Source: Rhodospirillales bacterium
GTDB taxonomy: Bacteria; Pseudomonadota; Alphaproteobacteria; Rhodospirillales; Defluviicoccaceae
Assembly: GCA_016710335.1 (NCBI GenBank)
Contig: JADJXQ010000005.1
Span: forward strand, 248,001 to 312,000
Direction: 5' to 3'
DNA length: 64,000 nucleotides
Positions 43,727-52,922 of the stretch are shown here, one piece after another. How positions within the stretch are numbered: the first letter of the stretch is position 1; each line of letters opens with the position of its first letter. The translations under genes were made by a program, and so were the position numbers. Below the pieces are notes generated by a model, which saw only the letters and a program-made list of their open reading frames with translations, had not been told where the DNA came from and did not search any database.

Positions 43727-44694
43727 CACGCGTTCTGGTTACCGGCGCTACCGGCTTTATCGGTCGCGCGCTTTGCCCTGCGCTTGTCCAGGCCGGCCTG
43801 CCCGTAGTCGTCGCCACCCGCAACCCCAGCATCACGTCTCACCTGACCGGCGTTGACGTGCGCGCGATCACCGGCCTCGGCCCGCGGGTCGACTGGCGCG
43901 CGGTGCTGCGCGACGTCGGCGCGGTCGTCCACCTCGCCGCCCGCACGCCGGTACTGGACGAAGCGGAGGACGCGGAGACCGTCGCGGCCTATCGGCGCAT
44001 CAACGTCGACGGCTCCCGCAAGCTGGCGGAGGACGCGGCGCGCGCCGGCGTCCGCCGCTTCGTCTTCGTCAGCACCGCCAAGGTGCACGGGGACCACTCA
44101 CCGCCCGGCGCCGCGATGTCGGAGCAGAGTCCCGTGAATCCTGCCTCCGCATACGCTCGTTCCAAGGCCGATGCCGAATCAGCGCTTGCCGAAGTGGCTG
44201 CGGCCCATGCAATGGAGCTTGTTGTGGTGCGGCCGCCGCTGGTCTATGGCCCCGGGGTCGGCGGCAACATGCTGGCTCTGCTCAAGCTGGCCGCCCGCGC
44301 TCGGGTTCTGCCGTTCGGCGCGATCCGCAACGCTCGCAGCCTGATCTACGTCGGCAATCTTGCCGACGCGATTCGGTGCGCATTGCAGGCGCAGGACGCG
44401 GCGGGCCGGGTCTACCTGGTGCGCGACGGCGAGGACTTGTCGACGCCGGCGCTCCTTCGTCTCGTGGGAGAAGCGATGGGGCGGCGCCCGCTCATGCCCT
44501 TCATCCCGACGGCGGCGCTCAAGCTCGCTGCGACGATGACCGGCCGCGGCGCGGCTTTCGCCAAGCTTGCCGGCTCGTTCCAGATCGACGACGCCCGCAT
44601 CCGGCGCGAACTAGGCTGGACCCCGCCCGTACCCGTGCTACAAGGAATGCACGAAACAGCGGCGTGGTACACTACGAAAGCGGGACGATCGTGA
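43723..44694 (+). CDS. NAD-dependent epimerase/dehydratase (UDP-sugar 4-epimerase-like)
   Basis: The protein has 323 residues of the extended short-chain dehydrogenase type. NAD-binding GATGFIGRALCPAL is near the N-terminus. A YARSKADAES motif carries the catalytic Tyr and Lys (YxxxK), with FVFVSTAKVHG before it and VRPPLVYGPGVGGNML after it. The family includes WbpV/GalE-like epimerases that make UDP-N-acetylfucosamine and related donors. Its ATG overlaps the stop of the transferase gene; its TGA overlaps the GTG of the next. It probably supplies a nucleotide sugar to the same pathway. Confidence 0.9.
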   Translation: MTRVLVTGATGFIGRALCPALVQAGLPVVVATRNPSITSHLTGVDVRAITGLGPRVDWRAVLRDVGAVVHLAARTPVLDEAEDAETVAAYRRINVDGSRKLAEDAARAGVRRFVFVSTAKVHGDHSPPGAAMSEQSPVNPASAYARSKADAESALAEVAAAHAMELVVVRPPLVYGPGVGGNMLALLKLAARARVLPFGAIRNARSLIYVGNLADAIRCALQAQDAAGRVYLVRDGEDLSTPALLRLVGEAMGRRPLMPFIPTAALKLAATMTGRGAAFAKLAGSFQIDDARIRRELGWTPPVPVLQGMHETAAWYTTKAGRS

Positions 44695-46655
44695 GAGTTG
44701 CTCAGTGGATCCAGGCGCGACTTCGCATCCCGCGCCGGGGCTGGGTGGTGTTCGGCCATGACGTGATCATGGCCGGGGTGTCGTTCCTGTTGGCCATGGT
44801 CCTGCGGGTCGGCGACGAAATCTTTCTATTCTTTCCCCCCGTCACCCTCGTCCAGGCGACCCTCGTCTTTACCGCCATCGCGGCGGTCACCTTCCTAGCC
44901 ACCAATCTCTATCGCGGCGTGTGGCGCTATGCGTCGCTGCCGGATCTGATGGCCATCCTGCGCGCCGCCACCATCACCATCGCGCTGTTCCTGCTCGTGC
45001 TGTTCCTGTGGACGCGGCTGGAGCCGATGCCGCGCTCGGTGCCGTTCATCAACTGGCTGGTGTTGATGGCGCTGCTCGGCGGACCTCGGTTTCTCTACCG
45101 GACCAACAAGGACCGGCGGATGGACCACAAGCTGGAGGCCGAGGCCGGGCGGAAGGTGCCGGTGCTGCTCGCCGGTGTCGGCCATGAAGCGGCGCTTTTC
45201 ATTCGCGCCCTTCGGGAGGAGCCGCAACGCATCTATACTGTCGTCGGCATGCTGGCGGAAAAGCGCAAGAGGGTCGGCCAGGAAGTCCAGGGCGTTCCGG
45301 TGGTCGGCACCATCGACGACCTGACCAGGGCGGTGAAGGAGTTGAGCGCCTCCGGCCGCCGCCCGGAGCGGCTGATCCTGACCCGCGAGGTCATGGACGG
45401 GGTGAAGGTCCGGGCGTTGCTGGAGGAGGTCAGCGCCCTCGGCATGACCATGGCGCGCCTGCCGCGGCTCACGGATTTCCGCAGCGGCGCCGGCGAGCGG
45501 TTGGAGGTGCGCCCGATCGACGTCGAAGATCTCCTCGGGCGTCCGCAGACGCCGCTCGACCGTGAGGCCATGGCGGCGCTGATCGCCGGCGGCCGGGTGG
45601 TGGTGACGGGCGCCGGCGGCAGCATCGGCAGTGAGTTGGTGCGCCAGATCTCCGATTTCGGTCCGAGCGAGCTGGTGCTGCTGGATGCGTCCGAATTCAA
45701 TCTCTACAGCATCGAGGCAGAAGCGAGGGCAAGGCACCCCCGTCTCCCCTGTCCGGCGGTATTGGCGGACGTTCGCGACCGGCGCCGCATTCGCCGGCTG
45801 TTTCGGAGCGTCCGACCTGAACTGGTGTTCCACGCGGCAGCGCTCAAGCATGTGCCGCTGGTGGAGGCCAACCCGTTCGAAGGGATTATGACCAACGCCA
45901 TCGGCACGGCCAATGTCGCGGATGCTGCGGTCGAGACCGGCGCCGCGGCAATGGTGTTCGTCTCCACGGACAAGGCGATCAACCCGACCAGCATCATGGG
46001 CGCCAGCAAGCGCATCGCCGAGCGCTACTGCCAGGCCCTCGACGTGGCGCGCGGGCTGACCGCCGGCGGGCGAACCCCTGGCACGCGGTTCGTCACCGTC
46101 CGCTTCGGCAACGTGCTGGGCTCCACCGGCTCCGTCGTGCCGCTGTTCCAGAAGCAGATCGCCGCTGGCGGGCCGGTGACGGTGACCCACCCCGACATGA
46201 AACGCTATTTCATGACCACCCGCGAGGCGGTCGAACTCGTGCTCCAGGCCTCCGCCCTCGGCGTGCGCCGCGACGGCCTCGAGGGTCGGATCTTCGTTCT
46301 CGATATGGGGGAGCCGGTGCGCATCCTCGACCTTGCAAGCCAGATGATCCGCCTCGCGGGGCTCCGTCCCGACGCCGACATTGCCATCGCGTATACCGGC
46401 ATCCGGCCAGGGGAAAAGCTGTTCGAGGAGTTGTTCCAAGACAACGAGGCGCTGATCCCGACCGACCACCAGGGGCTATTGCTGGCGGCGCCCGAGGCGG
46501 CGGACATTGTCGAGATGCGCCGCTCCCTCGAGCGCTTGGCGCGCGCCTGCACCGACGCCAACGATGCCCGCATGCGCCTCCTGGTCCAGAACCTGGTGCC
46601 GGAGTTCCGGGGCCGGACCGAAGTGGAGGTTGAGCCGGGAGCGGTTTCGGCGTGA
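44691..46655 (+). CDS. membrane-bound nucleoside-diphosphate-sugar dehydratase/epimerase (CapD/WbpM/PglF type)
   Basis: The protein has 654 residues from a GTG that overlaps the previous stop (GTGA). Four membrane helices occupy about residues 15-125. A first Rossmann-like region follows (KVPVLLAGVGHEAALFIRAL), then the catalytic short-chain dehydrogenase domain starting GAGGSIGSELVRQISDFG (about 300). The active-site pattern is STDKAINPTSIMGASKR, with Met in place of Tyr as in WbpM/FlaA1 4,6-dehydratases. It converts UDP-N-acetylhexosamine to the 4-keto-6-deoxy sugar. It closes the coupled cassette and probably precedes the epimerase and C-methyltransferase steps. Confidence 0.92.
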   Translation: MRVAQWIQARLRIPRRGWVVFGHDVIMAGVSFLLAMVLRVGDEIFLFFPPVTLVQATLVFTAIAAVTFLATNLYRGVWRYASLPDLMAILRAATITIALFLLVLFLWTRLEPMPRSVPFINWLVLMALLGGPRFLYRTNKDRRMDHKLEAEAGRKVPVLLAGVGHEAALFIRALREEPQRIYTVVGMLAEKRKRVGQEVQGVPVVGTIDDLTRAVKELSASGRRPERLILTREVMDGVKVRALLEEVSALGMTMARLPRLTDFRSGAGERLEVRPIDVEDLLGRPQTPLDREAMAALIAGGRVVVTGAGGSIGSELVRQISDFGPSELVLLDASEFNLYSIEAEARARHPRLPCPAVLADVRDRRRIRRLFRSVRPELVFHAAALKHVPLVEANPFEGIMTNAIGTANVADAAVETGAAAMVFVSTDKAINPTSIMGASKRIAERYCQALDVARGLTAGGRTPGTRFVTVRFGNVLGSTGSVVPLFQKQIAAGGPVTVTHPDMKRYFMTTREAVELVLQASALGVRRDGLEGRIFVLDMGEPVRILDLASQMIRLAGLRPDADIAIAYTGIRPGEKLFEELFQDNEALIPTDHQGLLLAAPEAADIVEMRRSLERLARACTDANDARMRLLVQNLVPEFRGRTEVEVEPGAVSA

Positions 46656-46854
46656 ATGAAGGACGATACGCTATTTGTAATATGCCGATGCGCGGTCGGG
46701 TAGAGACCGCCGCCCGGATCTGATGTTCAGCGCAACGCGGGCTCTCGCACACACGATATCGCACACATTATATTGTTGAGGGGACTTGCGGCGACGGCGG
46801 CGGCGCACGTGGCGCCGATCCATAATGTCGCCGCACGACAGAGCAGGATTATTG

Positions 46855-48096
46855 ATGACCGCACCATCCGGCGTCACAAGAAGGCGGGGGCTCATTGCGC
46901 TCGCCGTGCTCGGCATGCTGATTGCCGCGGCCGTCCTCTACATGCGGAGCGGAACCGGCGACGCGTCGCCGGGCGATGCCGCGAAGGCTGCAGCCGGCGG
47001 CGCTGGCGCTGGCAACCGGCCGCCGCCGCCGGTGACCGTCAGCAAGCCGGCGATACGGGACATCGTCGAGTGGAAGGAGTTCACCGGTCAGTTCGAAGCC
47101 GCCGAATTCGTCGAGATCCGCGCCCGCGTCGCCGGCTACCTGACGTCGATCCACTTCAACGAGGGGCAACTGGTCAACGCGGGCGACCTGTTGTTCGTCA
47201 TCGATCCGCGCCCCTTTGAGATCGCACTCGAGTCGGCCAAAGCGCAACTCTCCGAGGCCACCACCCAGATGGAGTTGGCCCAGGTCCAGCTCGAGCGAGC
47301 GGAGACGTTGCGGCAGCGGGACTTCACGTCCGAAAGCACCTATGACCAGCGGCAGGCGGAACTGCGATCCGCAACCGCTGCCGTGGATGCGGCCAAGGCA
47401 GCGGTCCGCGCCGCGGAACTGGATCTGGAATTCACCCACCTGAAGGCGCCGGTCAGCGGCCGCGCGGGGAGCCACCTGGTCAGCGTCGGCAACCTGGTGG
47501 CCGGCGGCACCAGCGGCACCCCGACCCTGTTGACCACCATCGTCTCCCTCGATCCCATCCATTTCGTGTTCGACGTCAGCGAAGCGGACATGCTGGCCTA
47601 CAAGCGCGCCGTTCAGCGCGGCGACCTGCCGTCCGCTCGCGACGAGACGATCACCGTTTATGGCCAGTTCACCGACGATGAGGAATGGCCCCTGAACGGC
47701 GCCATTGATTTCATAGACAACCAGATCGACCGCTCGTCAGGCACCATCCGCAAACGGGCGGTGTTTTCCAATGCCGATCTGTTCGTTACTCCCGGCCAGT
47801 TCGGTCGCCTGCGCGTCCCGGCCTCTGGAAAGCACACCGCCATGCTGGTGCCGGAGGAGGCCATCGTGACCGACCAGGCCAACAAACTCCTATACACGGT
47901 CACCGACGACGGCACCGTTGCGCCCAAACCCATCGTTCTCGGGCCGCAACTCGACGGCAACCTCAGGGTCGTGCGCTCCGGCGTATCTCCGGACGATCGG
48001 GTCATCATCAACGGTCTGCTGCGCGCCCGGCCGGGCGCTAAGGTGACGCCGGAGCAGGGGCTAATAAACGCCGACAACTTCGCTGTTCCCGAATGA
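46855..48096 (+). CDS. RND efflux periplasmic adaptor (membrane fusion protein)
   Basis: The protein has 413 residues from ATG 46855, with AGCAGGA upstream; ATG 46825 lies upstream but has no ribosome site. An N-terminal anchor (LIALAVLGMLIAAAVLY) precedes a Gly/Pro-rich linker. The AcrA-like body follows: barrel-sandwich VEIRARVAGYLTSIHFNEGQLVNAGDLLFVIDPRPF, coiled-coil hairpin (about 115-185), LKAPVSGRAGSHLVSVGNLV, and beta-barrel and membrane-proximal domains. It bridges the RND pump to an outer-membrane channel. The permease follows by 16 bp. No TolC-type gene or TetR regulator is adjacent. The 200-bp leader has a small GCGGTC/GACCGC hairpin at 46692-46710. Confidence 0.95.
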   Translation: MTAPSGVTRRRGLIALAVLGMLIAAAVLYMRSGTGDASPGDAAKAAAGGAGAGNRPPPPVTVSKPAIRDIVEWKEFTGQFEAAEFVEIRARVAGYLTSIHFNEGQLVNAGDLLFVIDPRPFEIALESAKAQLSEATTQMELAQVQLERAETLRQRDFTSESTYDQRQAELRSATAAVDAAKAAVRAAELDLEFTHLKAPVSGRAGSHLVSVGNLVAGGTSGTPTLLTTIVSLDPIHFVFDVSEADMLAYKRAVQRGDLPSARDETITVYGQFTDDEEWPLNGAIDFIDNQIDRSSGTIRKRAVFSNADLFVTPGQFGRLRVPASGKHTAMLVPEEAIVTDQANKLLYTVTDDGTVAPKPIVLGPQLDGNLRVVRSGVSPDDRVIINGLLRARPGAKVTPEQGLINADNFAVPE

Positions 48097-48112
48097 CCGG
48101 GCGCAACGCGAC

Positions 48113-51100
48113 ATGACCTTCTCCCACTTTTTCATCGACCGCCCGATCTTCGCGGCGGTCGTCTCGATCTTCATCACGCTGATCGGCGGCGTCGCCTTTT
48201 TCACGCTGCCGGTCGCCCAGTACCCCGAGATTGCGCCGCCGTCGGTGGTCGTTCGCGCCCAATACTCCGGCGCGTCCGCGGAGACCGTCGCCCAAACCAT
48301 TGCCACGCCGCTGGAGCAGGAGATCAACGGCGTCGACAACATGTTGTATATGACGTCCCAGTCGACCAGCAACGGACGGTTGATGTTGACCGTCACCTTC
48401 GCCCTCGGCACCGATCTGGACGAAGCCCAGGTGCTGGTGCAGAACCGCGTGGCGCTCGCGGTGCCCCGGCTTCCCCAGGAGGTGCGGAACGTCGGCGTGT
48501 CCGTCGCTAAGCAGTCGCCCGACCTGCTCATGGTGATCCACCTGAGTTCGCCGGACGGGTCGCGCGATCAGCTCTACCTCACCAACTATGCGACCCTCAG
48601 CGTCAAGGACATCCTCGCCCGCATCGACGGCGTCGGCAACGTGACCGTGTTCGGGGCGCGCGACTACTCCATGCGAATCTGGCTCGATCCCGAAAAGATG
48701 GCGGCGCGCAAGCTGACTGCGGGCGACGTCGTCACGGCGCTCCGGGAGCAGAACGTGCAGGTGGCGTCCGGCGTCATCAACCAGCCCCCCGTGCCGTCGC
48801 CCGGCGCCTTCCAACTCAACGTCGAGACCCAGGGCCGCTTGACCGACGTGGAGCAGTTCGGCGACATCATCGTCAAGGCCGACGCGAAGGGCCGCGTGAC
48901 CCGGGTGCGCGACATCGCGCGGGTGGAACTCGGGGCCCAGGACTACGAGTCCAACGGCTATCTGGACGAGCGGGTCGCGGTGCCCATGGGCATCTTCCAG
49001 CGCCCGGGATCGAACGCGCTGGAGACCGCAGACCGGCTGACGGCGACCATGGAGCGGCTGTCCCAGTCGTTTCCGCCCGGCCTCCGCTACGATATCGTCT
49101 ACAACCCCACGCAGTTCATCGCCGAGTCCGTGCGCGAGGTCTTCGTCACGATCTTCGAGGCGGTCGCCCTGGTGGTGGTCGTCATCGTGCTGTTCCTGCA
49201 GACCTGGCGCGCCTCGATCGTCCCCATCGTCGCCATCCCGGTGTCGCTGATCGGCACCTTTGCAGTGCTCTCTGCGCTCGGCTTCTCGCTCAACAACCTG
49301 TCGCTGTTCGGACTGGTGCTGGCGATCGGCATCGTCGTCGATGACGCCATCGTCGTGGTGGAGAATGTGGAGCGCAATCTGCGGGAGGGGCTGTCGCCGA
49401 AGGACGCGGCGCACCGGACCATGGACGAGGTGGGCGGCGCGCTAATCGCCATCGCGCTGGTGCTCTCGTCCGTGTTCATTCCGGCGGCGTTCATCGGCGG
49501 CATCTCCGGGCAGTTCTTCCGTCAGTTCGCGGTGACTGTGGCCACATCGACGATCATCTCCCTGGTGGTGTCGCTGACCTTGAGCCCGGCGCTCTGCGCA
49601 CTGCTGTTCAAGTCCCATAATGAAACGCCGCACGACCGCGGCTCGCCCCTGACCCGCCCGTTCCGCGCCTTCTTTCGCGGGTTCAACCGCGGCTTTGACC
49701 GCCTCGCATCCGGGTACGGAGGCATGACCCGGCGCCTGGTGCGCATCCCCGTGATCATGCTCCTCATATACGCAGGCTTGGTCGGCTTGACCGGCTGGCA
49801 GTTTACGATGGCGCCGACCGGCTTCATCCCGCAACAGGACCAGGGCTATCTGATCGCCGTCATCCAGCTTCCGCCGGGGGCTTCGCTCGACCGCACAGAC
49901 GAGGTGATGTTGCGTGCCGCGCGCACGGCCTTGGCCGTCGACGGCGTCGCCCACGTGGTGCCGATCTCCGGCCTCGAGGGCAGCACGTTCACCAACGCGC
50001 CGAATGCCGGCGTCATCTTCACGATCCTGGACCCTTTCGAAGAGCGCGCCGAGGCCGGCTTGAGCGCCGACAAAACGCGGGAGGCCCTGAACGCGCGACT
50101 CCAGGGCATCCAGGAAGCCTTCATCCTGGTCATCGCGCCACCGTCGGTGCGGGGCATCGGCTCGACCGGCGGCTTCAAGATGATGGTGGAGGATACCCGC
50201 GGCCGGGACCTCAAGGCGCTCGAGGCGGCCGTCCAGGATCTGGTCGCCGCCGCCAACCAGACGCCGGGCCTGGCAAACGTGTTCACCCTGTTCAACACCC
50301 GCACGCCCAAGGTCTACGCCGACATCGACCGGGTGCGCGCCGAGATCCTGGAGGTCTCCGCCGACGACGTGTTCGAGACCCTGGAGACCTATCTCGGCTC
50401 GGTATACGTCAACGATTTCAACCTGCTCGGCCGCACCTACCGGGTCACGGCGCAGGCCGACGGGCGGTTCCGCCAGGACATCGACGACATCGCCGACTAC
50501 AAGACCCGCAACGCCGGCGGCGAGATGGTGCCGATCGGCTCGGTCGCGTCGTTCCGCGACATCACCGGCCCCTACCGCCTTGCCCGCCACAACCTCTACA
50601 ACGCGGCGGCGGTGCAGGGATCGACCACACCCGGCACGTCCACGGGCTACGCCCTGGAGACCATGGAGCGCCTCGCCGCCGAGCGGCTGCCGGAGGGCTA
50701 TCAGTTCGAGTGGACGGAGTTGTCGTACCAGGAAAAGCAGGTCGGCGACACGACCCTCTATGTGTTCACTGCCGCCGTGGTGTTCGTGTTCCTGCTGCTC
50801 GCGGCGCAATATGAAAGCTGGGGGCTGCCGCTGGCGGTGATCCTCATCGTCCCCATGTGCCTGCTTGCCGCCATCAACGGCTTGCTGCTGCGCGGAATGG
50901 ACGTCAACATCCTCAGTCAGACCGGCTTCATCGTGCTGGTCGGGCTGGCGGCGAAGAACGCCATCCTGATCGTCGAGTTCGCCAAGCAGAACGAGGACGC
51001 CGGCCTCGACCGCTTCGAAGCCGCCGCGCAAGCCGCGCGCGTCCGTCTGCGGCCGATCCTGATGACGTCGCTGGCGTTCATTCTCGGCGTCGTGCCGCTG

Positions 51101-51295
51101 GTGATCGCCACGGGCGCCGGCGCCGAAATGCGCCAATCCCTCGGCACCACCGTGTTCTTCGGCATGCTGGGCGTGACCCTGTTCGGCCTGATCTTCACGC
51201 CCGTCTTCTACACCGTCATCCGCCGCTTCGTCCCCGCGGCGCGCCGGGACCCGGCGCCCGATGCCAAGCCCCGGCCGCAACCAGCCGCCCCGTGA
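48113..51295 (+). CDS. RND multidrug efflux permease, HAE1 family (AcrB-like)
   Basis: The protein has 1060 residues. It opens MTFSHFFIDRPIFAAVVSIF and has the AcrB-like layout of 12 membrane helices with two large periplasmic loops. The proton-relay pair is in LAIGIVVDDAIVVVENVERNL (TM4). The inner-side motifs QVLVQNRVALAVPRLPQEV and GFIPQQDQGYLIAVIQLPPGASLDRT are typical of HAE1. The C-terminus is Pro/Ala-rich. It extrudes hydrophobic compounds, detergents or bile-like agents by proton antiport as a trimer. It is operonic with the adaptor. It converges on nadK (10-bp gap). Confidence 0.97.
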   Translation: MTFSHFFIDRPIFAAVVSIFITLIGGVAFFTLPVAQYPEIAPPSVVVRAQYSGASAETVAQTIATPLEQEINGVDNMLYMTSQSTSNGRLMLTVTFALGTDLDEAQVLVQNRVALAVPRLPQEVRNVGVSVAKQSPDLLMVIHLSSPDGSRDQLYLTNYATLSVKDILARIDGVGNVTVFGARDYSMRIWLDPEKMAARKLTAGDVVTALREQNVQVASGVINQPPVPSPGAFQLNVETQGRLTDVEQFGDIIVKADAKGRVTRVRDIARVELGAQDYESNGYLDERVAVPMGIFQRPGSNALETADRLTATMERLSQSFPPGLRYDIVYNPTQFIAESVREVFVTIFEAVALVVVVIVLFLQTWRASIVPIVAIPVSLIGTFAVLSALGFSLNNLSLFGLVLAIGIVVDDAIVVVENVERNLREGLSPKDAAHRTMDEVGGALIAIALVLSSVFIPAAFIGGISGQFFRQFAVTVATSTIISLVVSLTLSPALCALLFKSHNETPHDRGSPLTRPFRAFFRGFNRGFDRLASGYGGMTRRLVRIPVIMLLIYAGLVGLTGWQFTMAPTGFIPQQDQGYLIAVIQLPPGASLDRTDEVMLRAARTALAVDGVAHVVPISGLEGSTFTNAPNAGVIFTILDPFEERAEAGLSADKTREALNARLQGIQEAFILVIAPPSVRGIGSTGGFKMMVEDTRGRDLKALEAAVQDLVAAANQTPGLANVFTLFNTRTPKVYADIDRVRAEILEVSADDVFETLETYLGSVYVNDFNLLGRTYRVTAQADGRFRQDIDDIADYKTRNAGGEMVPIGSVASFRDITGPYRLARHNLYNAAAVQGSTTPGTSTGYALETMERLAAERLPEGYQFEWTELSYQEKQVGDTTLYVFTAAVVFVFLLLAAQYESWGLPLAVILIVPMCLLAAINGLLLRGMDVNILSQTGFIVLVGLAAKNAILIVEFAKQNEDAGLDRFEAAAQAARVRLRPILMTSLAFILGVVPLVIATGAGAEMRQSLGTTVFFGMLGVTLFGLIFTPVFYTVIRRFVPAARRDPAPDAKPRPQPAAP

Positions 51296-51304
51296 CCAAG
51301 TGCG

Positions 51305-52075
51305 CTATATCAGGAACTGTTCCTTGATGATGCGTTCCTCGAGGTCGTGCTCGGGGTCGAACAACAGGGTCAGTTCGGTCTGCCGGTCCTCGTGTACGAC
51401 GACGGAAACCACGTCGCGCACCTCGGTGAAGTCGGCGGAAGCGCTGACCGGGCGCAGTTCCGGCATCAGCACGTCGATGGCGATGGTGACCTTGTGCGGC
51501 ACCACCGCGCCCCGCCAGTGCCGCGGGCGGAACACGCTGATCGGTGTCAGCGCCAGCACGTGCGCGCCGAGCGGCAGGATCGGCCCGTGCGCGGAGACGT
51601 TGTAGGCGGTGCTCCCGGCCGCCGTCGCCACCAGCACGCCGTCGCAGATCATCTCCGGCATGCGCATTACCCCGTCCACCTTGATCTGCAGCTTGGCGGC
51701 GAAGCGGGTCTGTCGAAGGAGAGAGACCTCGTTGATGGCCAAGGCCTCGCTTCGCGTACCGGCGCGGTCGATTGCCGCCATGCAAAGGGGGTTGAGGCGG
51801 ATCGGCTCGGCTCGCGCCAGCCGCTCCTCGAGGCCATCCTCATCGAACACGTTCATCAGGAACCCGACCGAGCCGCGGTTCATGCCGAAGATCGGCACCT
51901 CGCGGTCCATGTAGCGGTGCAGCGTTTCCAACATGAACCCGTCGCCGCCGAGGGCGACGATCACATCCGCTTCGTCGGGCGACGCCGCACCGTAGCGCTC
52001 GGAAAGCCGCGCCAGGGCAAGCCTGGCCTCCTCGTGCTCGGATGCGACGAAGGCGACGGATCGAAAGGTGTTCAT
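51305..52075 (-). CDS. nadK: NAD kinase
   Basis: The protein has 256 residues from ATG 52075. Diagnostic motifs are VIVALGGDGFMLETLH (the GGDG motif), FGMNRGSVGFLMN, INEVSLLR, GVLVATAAGSTAYNVSAHGPILPLGAHVLALTPI and the C-terminal beta-sheet. The kinase phosphorylates NAD+ to NADP+ using ATP or polyphosphate. The ATG overlaps the stop of the upstream hydrolase gene (ATGA), so the pair is translationally coupled. A long open frame runs further upstream but overlaps that hydrolase in another frame. Confidence 0.96.
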   Translation of the reverse strand: MNTFRSVAFVASEHEEARLALARLSERYGAASPDEADVIVALGGDGFMLETLHRYMDREVPIFGMNRGSVGFLMNVFDEDGLEERLARAEPIRLNPLCMAAIDRAGTRSEALAINEVSLLRQTRFAAKLQIKVDGVMRMPEMICDGVLVATAAGSTAYNVSAHGPILPLGAHVLALTPISVFRPRHWRGAVVPHKVTIAIDVLMPELRPVSASADFTEVRDVVSVVVHEDRQTELTLLFDPEHDLEERIIKEQFLI

Positions 52076-52854
52076 GCCGGGACCTGCCTCAGCAGCGTGT
52101 CCAGGGTGGTGGAAAGCCGGTCCAGGTCTTCCGGTTCCGACAGCCGGTGCTCTGCGTCCTTGACCAGGGTCACCTCCACGTCCGCGCTGCGGAGCCGCTC
52201 GGCGATCGCGAGCGCCGTCCGCCACGGCACGTCCGGGTCGCGCATGCCGTGGATGAGGCGGACCGGGCAGTCGAGCGGGATTTCGTCCCGCAGCACCAGG
52301 TGATTGCGCCCCTCCTCGATGATCAGCCGGGTGACCGGCGTCGGCTCCGGGTCGTAGGGGCTGTAGACCGGCACCACCCCGTCCCGCTCCAGGATGGTTT
52401 TCTGGTCCGCGGTCAGGGTCTCGTTCATCAGGTCCTCGGTAAAGTCCGGCGCCGCCGCGATGCCAAGCAGCGCCGCCACCCGTTCCGGCCGCTTCAGCGC
52501 CGCGAGGAGCATGATCCAGCCGCCGAGGCTGGAGCCGACCAGGATCTGCGGCCCCTCGGTCAGACGGTCGAGGACGAATACGGCATCCTCCGTCCAGCGG
52601 CCGATGGTGCCGTCGACGAAGGCGCCGGACGATGCGCCATGGCCGAAATAGTCGAACCGCACGTAGCCGTGGCCGCGCTCCCGGCAGAACCGTTCCAGGC
52701 AGAGCGCCTTGCCGCCGGTCATGTCGGACATGTAGCCGGTCAGGAACACCACGCCCGGAGCCTTGCCGGGCGTGCAGTGATAAGCAATAGTCGCGCCGTC
52801 CACCCGCTGCGCCGTCTGCAGCGGCGGTTCCTCGAGCGCTTCGGCGACGGCCAT
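52072..52854 (-). CDS. alpha/beta-hydrolase (ABHD10-like)
   Basis: The protein has 260 residues from ATG 52854. Nucleophile elbow GSSLGGWIML, oxyanion-side GVVFLTGYMSDMTGGKA, Asp in RLIHGMRDPDVPW and His in KDAEHRLSEPEDL form the catalytic triad. The substrate is not known. Mammalian ABHD10 and related bacterial enzymes cut acyl-glucuronides and S-acyl groups. It lies at the head of the pair with nadK, which it overlaps by 4 bp. The divergent glycosyltransferase gene starts about 70 bp away. Confidence 0.88.
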   Translation of the reverse strand: MAVAEALEEPPLQTAQRVDGATIAYHCTPGKAPGVVFLTGYMSDMTGGKALCLERFCRERGHGYVRFDYFGHGASSGAFVDGTIGRWTEDAVFVLDRLTEGPQILVGSSLGGWIMLLAALKRPERVAALLGIAAAPDFTEDLMNETLTADQKTILERDGVVPVYSPYDPEPTPVTRLIIEEGRNHLVLRDEIPLDCPVRLIHGMRDPDVPWRTALAIAERLRSADVEVTLVKDAEHRLSEPEDLDRLSTTLDTLLRQVPA

Positions 52855-52922
52855 GATTGCCTCCCCTGGTCCGATACGGCCGGATGATCCTAAAGCGGCT
52901 GGAGAGCATAAATCACGCGGCC

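Noticed and set aside
46692..46710. Intrinsic terminator after the polysaccharide cassette
   Set aside because: A GCGGTC/GACCGC hairpin exists but no T-run follows; not strong enough to call.
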